DNA of 7,562 bases from Planctomycetaceae bacterium (GTDB taxonomy: Bacteria > Planctomycetota > Planctomycetia > Pirellulales > UBA1268), in assembly GCA_947440895.1 (NCBI GenBank), contig CANETO010000081.1, positions 1-7,562 of the forward strand. Reading direction: 5' to 3'. The position numbers and the translations under genes are program-made. Positions 5,289-7,562 of the stretch are shown piece by piece. Positions within the stretch are counted from its first letter, which is position 1. Every line of letters begins with the position of its first letter. The notes under the pieces are model-generated. The model was not told the origin of the DNA. It saw only the letters and a list, made by a program, of their open reading frames with translations, and searched no databases.

Positions 5289-5876
5289 ATGCGTGCTTCA
5301 CTCATCATCGCTGTCCTGGTGGCGGGCCTCATGCCGCTCGTCGCTGCCACCAAGGCGACGGCACAGGTGGCGACCGCCCCTGAAACGCGGGCCTTCGACA
5401 TCGCCGGCGGCAGTCTGTTGCTCGAGGCACCCGCAGGCTGGAAGCGGGTGCAGCCGAAGTCGGGGATCGTCGAGACCGAGTTTGCGATCCCATCTGCAGG
5501 CGAACTGCCGGCGGGGCGGATGACCGTGATGGGCGCCGGTGGGAGCGTGCAGGCCAACGTCGACCGTTGGTACAGCCAGTTCACCCAAGCCGACGGCAGT
5601 GACACCAAGCAGAAGGCGGTCACCAAGACCGTCAAACTGGCCGGCTGCACCGTGACCATGGTCGACGTCTCGGGCACCTTCAAGGACACGCCCGGCGGCC
5701 CGTTTGCCGGAGGCAAGACGATCGACCGTCCCGACTATAGGATGCTGGCCGCGATCGTGGAAACGCCCGCGTCCGGGAGCCAGTTTCTGAAGTTTTACGG
5801 CCCGGCAGCGACGGTGGCCCAACAGGCAGACGGCTTCCGCACGATGATCGAGGGCATGGTCCCCGCCGGAAAATAA
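5289..5876 (+). CDS. Secreted protein of unknown function, 195 aa
   Basis: The start is ATG 5289 with GAGGAG (5272-5277) 11 nt upstream; the frame stays open upstream, but only this ATG gives a signal peptide at the N terminus. Residues 1-25 are hydrophobic and end ATA before Q26, a signal peptidase I site, so the product is exported. The mature part contains GGSLLLEAPAGWKRVQPKSGIVETEFAIP, then MTVMGAGGSVQANVDRWYSQF, and near the end FLKFYGPAATVAQQADGFRTMIEGM. From memory this pattern recurs in planctomycete hypothetical proteins, but I know no function. There is one cysteine in the mature chain (LAGCTV) and no catalytic motif. It lies 28 nt before the P-loop NTPase gene on the same strand and may share its transcript. 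Confidence 0.85.
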   Translation: MRASLIIAVLVAGLMPLVAATKATAQVATAPETRAFDIAGGSLLLEAPAGWKRVQPKSGIVETEFAIPSAGELPAGRMTVMGAGGSVQANVDRWYSQFTQADGSDTKQKAVTKTVKLAGCTVTMVDVSGTFKDTPGGPFAGGKTIDRPDYRMLAAIVETPASGSQFLKFYGPAATVAQQADGFRTMIEGMVPAGK

Positions 5877-5904
5877 GGCATCCAACACCCTTCTCGAAGA
5901 CCCC

Positions 5905-7380
5905 ATGAAAATCCAGGAATTTCTCGAGCACCACGGCATCGCCGGCAACCCGTTTGCCGAGGAGGATGCACAGAACGACACCGTCTTCAAGCGGACATGC
6001 CTGGAGTCGACCTTCCATCCTGCCTGGGACAAGATCTACGGCGACCCGGCCGACCCCAGCACCGCGATCGTGTTTGGCGAAAAGGGCGCGGGGAAGACGG
6101 CGATCAAACTGCAGATGGTTCGGCAGTTCGACCGGCACAACGACACGCATCCCAATCAGAAGACGCTCGTCGTTCTCTACGACGACTTCAATCCCTTCCT
6201 CGATCGGTTCGTCAGCCGCGTCGGGCCCAACCGGCCCGTCGACAAGGTGCTGTCGCAGTGGAAGCTGTGGGATCACATGGACGCGATCATGACGCTGGCC
6301 GTAACGCAGTTCGTGAGCACGCTGGTCGATCCGCCGGCCCGCGAGGCGGCCGCCCGCCCCACGCTGACGCCGGCGCAGGCCCGCGACTTGAGTCTGCTGG
6401 CCGCCTGCTACGACCAGTCGACGGCTGAAACCTTTCCCTCACGGTGGCGGAAGCTCCGCAGCCGAGTCGGCTACCACGCCTGGCAGGGACTCTGGCCCAC
6501 CGCGGTCGGACTGGCCGCAGCGGCGGTGTTCGGGATCGCCCTCCTGATCGGTTTTCAGCGCGAATCGCTGTCGTGGGCCGGTGCCTGGTGGCCCTGGCTC
6601 CTGCTGGCCGCCGCCTGGACGCCCTGGGCCTGGCGACGGGCCAGGAGCTGGTGGCTGGCGACGCGAATCGTGCGGAGCATGCGGACCGGCAACCGGACGA
6701 CCGGCCAGCTGGCGCGGGCGTTGTCGCGGATGCCGGAGGTGGATCTCGCCGGCCAGCCGGTCCCCGCCTCCGCCCGGAGCGACGACCGCTACGAGCTGCT
6801 GGCAAAGTTCCAGGGCATTCTCGCCGCTCAAGGGTACGCCGGCATGGTGGTGATCGTCGACCGGCTCGACGAACCGCATCTCATCAATGGCTCGGCCGAC
6901 CGGATGCGACAGGTGATCTGGCCGATGCTCGACAACAAGTTCCTCAAGTCGCCCGGCATCGGCATGAAGATGCTCCTGCCGCTGGAGCTCTACCGCTTCA
7001 TCGAACGCGAGGACGAGCAGTTCAACCAGCGGGCGCGGCTCGACAAGCAGAACCTCGTGCCGACGCTCGAATGGTCGGGCGAGACGCTCTACGACATCGC
7101 CTCCACCCGCGTGAAGGCGGCAAGCGTCGGGACTCCGCCGGCCACGCTGGCGCAGCTCTTCGAACCAGAGGTCGATCAGCGCCGACTGCTCGATGGCCTC
7201 CGCAGCCTCCGCGTGCCGCGGCAGCTGTTCAAGTTTCTCTACCGGCTCCTCGTGGCCCACTGCCATGCCCACACCGGCGAGCAGGCGGTCTACAAGATTC
7301 CGCTGGAACGCTTCGACACGGTGCTGGCGGTGTTTCGCCGTGACCAGGATGCCTTCGACCGCGGGCTCGCTCCGCGGTAG
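5905..7380 (+). CDS. Membrane-anchored P-loop NTPase with KAP-like layout, 491 aa
   Basis: Starts at ATG 5905 with only a weak purine stretch (GAAGA) in front, and ends at TAG 7378-7380. Walker A is GEKGAGKT (58-65). A Walker B-like strand is MVVIVDRLDEP (314-324) with Asp319, Asp322 and Glu323. Between them lie two hydrophobic helices, about 197-217 (a Leu/Ala/Val core) and 226-243 (Trp-rich), then a basic stretch RRARSWW. An NTPase core split by two transmembrane segments is the layout of KAP-family P-loop NTPases, though the Walker sequences do not match KAP exactly. The N terminus contains HHGIAGNPFAEEDAQND, which I recall from planctomycete homologues. The C terminus (about 437-491) is helical. 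ATP binding at the membrane is well supported; the substrate or partner is unknown. It is followed 6 nt later by the ApbE gene, which suggests translational coupling. Confidence 0.8.
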   Translation: MKIQEFLEHHGIAGNPFAEEDAQNDTVFKRTCLESTFHPAWDKIYGDPADPSTAIVFGEKGAGKTAIKLQMVRQFDRHNDTHPNQKTLVVLYDDFNPFLDRFVSRVGPNRPVDKVLSQWKLWDHMDAIMTLAVTQFVSTLVDPPAREAAARPTLTPAQARDLSLLAACYDQSTAETFPSRWRKLRSRVGYHAWQGLWPTAVGLAAAAVFGIALLIGFQRESLSWAGAWWPWLLLAAAWTPWAWRRARSWWLATRIVRSMRTGNRTTGQLARALSRMPEVDLAGQPVPASARSDDRYELLAKFQGILAAQGYAGMVVIVDRLDEPHLINGSADRMRQVIWPMLDNKFLKSPGIGMKMLLPLELYRFIEREDEQFNQRARLDKQNLVPTLEWSGETLYDIASTRVKAASVGTPPATLAQLFEPEVDQRRLLDGLRSLRVPRQLFKFLYRLLVAHCHAHTGEQAVYKIPLERFDTVLAVFRRDQDAFDRGLAPR

Positions 7381-7386
7381 TGATCC

Positions 7387-7562
7387 ATGCAGGGTGAGAA
7401 CGACGTTCATACGCTCGTCGTCGGCCGCGAGGCGATGGCCTGCCGGTTCGAGATCGTGTTCAACGCCGGCGAGGTGCCTGACGCCACGGCGATCGCCGTC
7501 GACTGCCTCGATCTCGTCGATGAGATCGAGGACCGGATCACGGTCTATCGCGACACGAGCCA
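7387..7562 (+). CDS. ApbE-family FAD:protein FMN transferase, N-terminal 58 residues (truncated by window)
   Basis: ATG 7387 is the first possible start: the frame has back-to-back stops TAG 7378-7380 (end of the NTPase) and TGA 7381-7383. No clear Shine-Dalgarno is present, which fits re-initiation after the NTPase stop 6 nt away. The visible part, VGREAMACRFEIVFNAG followed by a helix ending LVDEIEDRITVYRDTS, matches the ApbE start: a strand around MGTxFxI, then a helix leading to LSxYRxDS. Here the usual MGT is MAC. ApbE enzymes transfer FMN from FAD to Thr or Ser of target proteins, many of them envelope redox proteins. There is no signal peptide or lipobox at the start, unlike many exported ApbE proteins, so this one may work in the cytoplasm. 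The active-site residues lie outside the window. Confidence 0.75.
   Translation, partial: MQGENDVHTLVVGREAMACRFEIVFNAGEVPDATAIAVDCLDLVDEIEDRITVYRDTS

Noticed and set aside
5905..7380. Phage-defence (PifA/KAP-type) system
   Set aside because: The layout is KAP-like, but the neighbours are an exported protein and ApbE, with no defence partners, integrase or mobile-element signs.
6439..7410. Long open frames on both strands within the NTPase gene
   Set aside because: None shows recognisable motifs, while the frame from 5905 has Walker motifs and membrane helices.

Overview
The window is GC-rich, densely coded DNA that looks like a chromosomal stretch from a planctomycete, probably Pirellulales-like. 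This assignment is an inference from protein style: a long AsmA-like protein with a Pro/Ala tail, a secreted Cys/His-rich repeat protein, a small NTF2-like lipoprotein, a secreted cytochrome with one C-terminal haem motif, and families I recall mainly from planctomycete genomes. There are no rRNA or tRNA genes, CRISPR arrays, insertion sequences or phage genes. The window reads as ordinary chromosome, not as a mobile island.

Layout from left to right. (1) Bases 1-1418, plus strand: the 3' end of a large AsmA-like gene with a disordered repeat-bearing tail. (2) Bases 1442-1469: a perfect 12-bp GC-rich hairpin lying between two convergent genes. (3) Bases 1549-2040, minus strand: a secreted 163-residue protein with 14 Cys and 7 His in short internal repeats. 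A candidate promoter at 2246-2273 would give it a leader of about 200 nt with several small hairpins. (4) Bases 2473-3132, minus strand: a lipoprotein with an NTF2-like/DUF4878-like domain. (5) Bases 3394-4410, plus strand: an exported cytochrome c'-like protein whose N-terminal half lacks a haem motif. (6) Bases 4456-5049, minus strand: a ClpP-fold serine protease in which the catalytic Asp position appears to be His. (7) Bases 5289-7562, plus strand: a likely three-gene unit of a secreted protein of unknown function, a membrane-anchored P-loop NTPase with KAP-like layout, and the start of an ApbE-family FAD:protein FMN transferase. The gaps in this unit are 28 and 6 nt.

Several products act outside the cytoplasm: the Cys/His-rich protein, the lipoprotein, the cytochrome and the 195-residue protein. 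ApbE enzymes attach flavin to proteins, many of them envelope redox proteins, so an envelope/redox theme is possible, but the sequence does not prove any pathway. I found no convincing complete new system. The most unusual items are the Cys/His-rich protein with its long leader, the altered ClpP-like triad, the half-haem cytochrome, and the tight NTPase-ApbE linkage.
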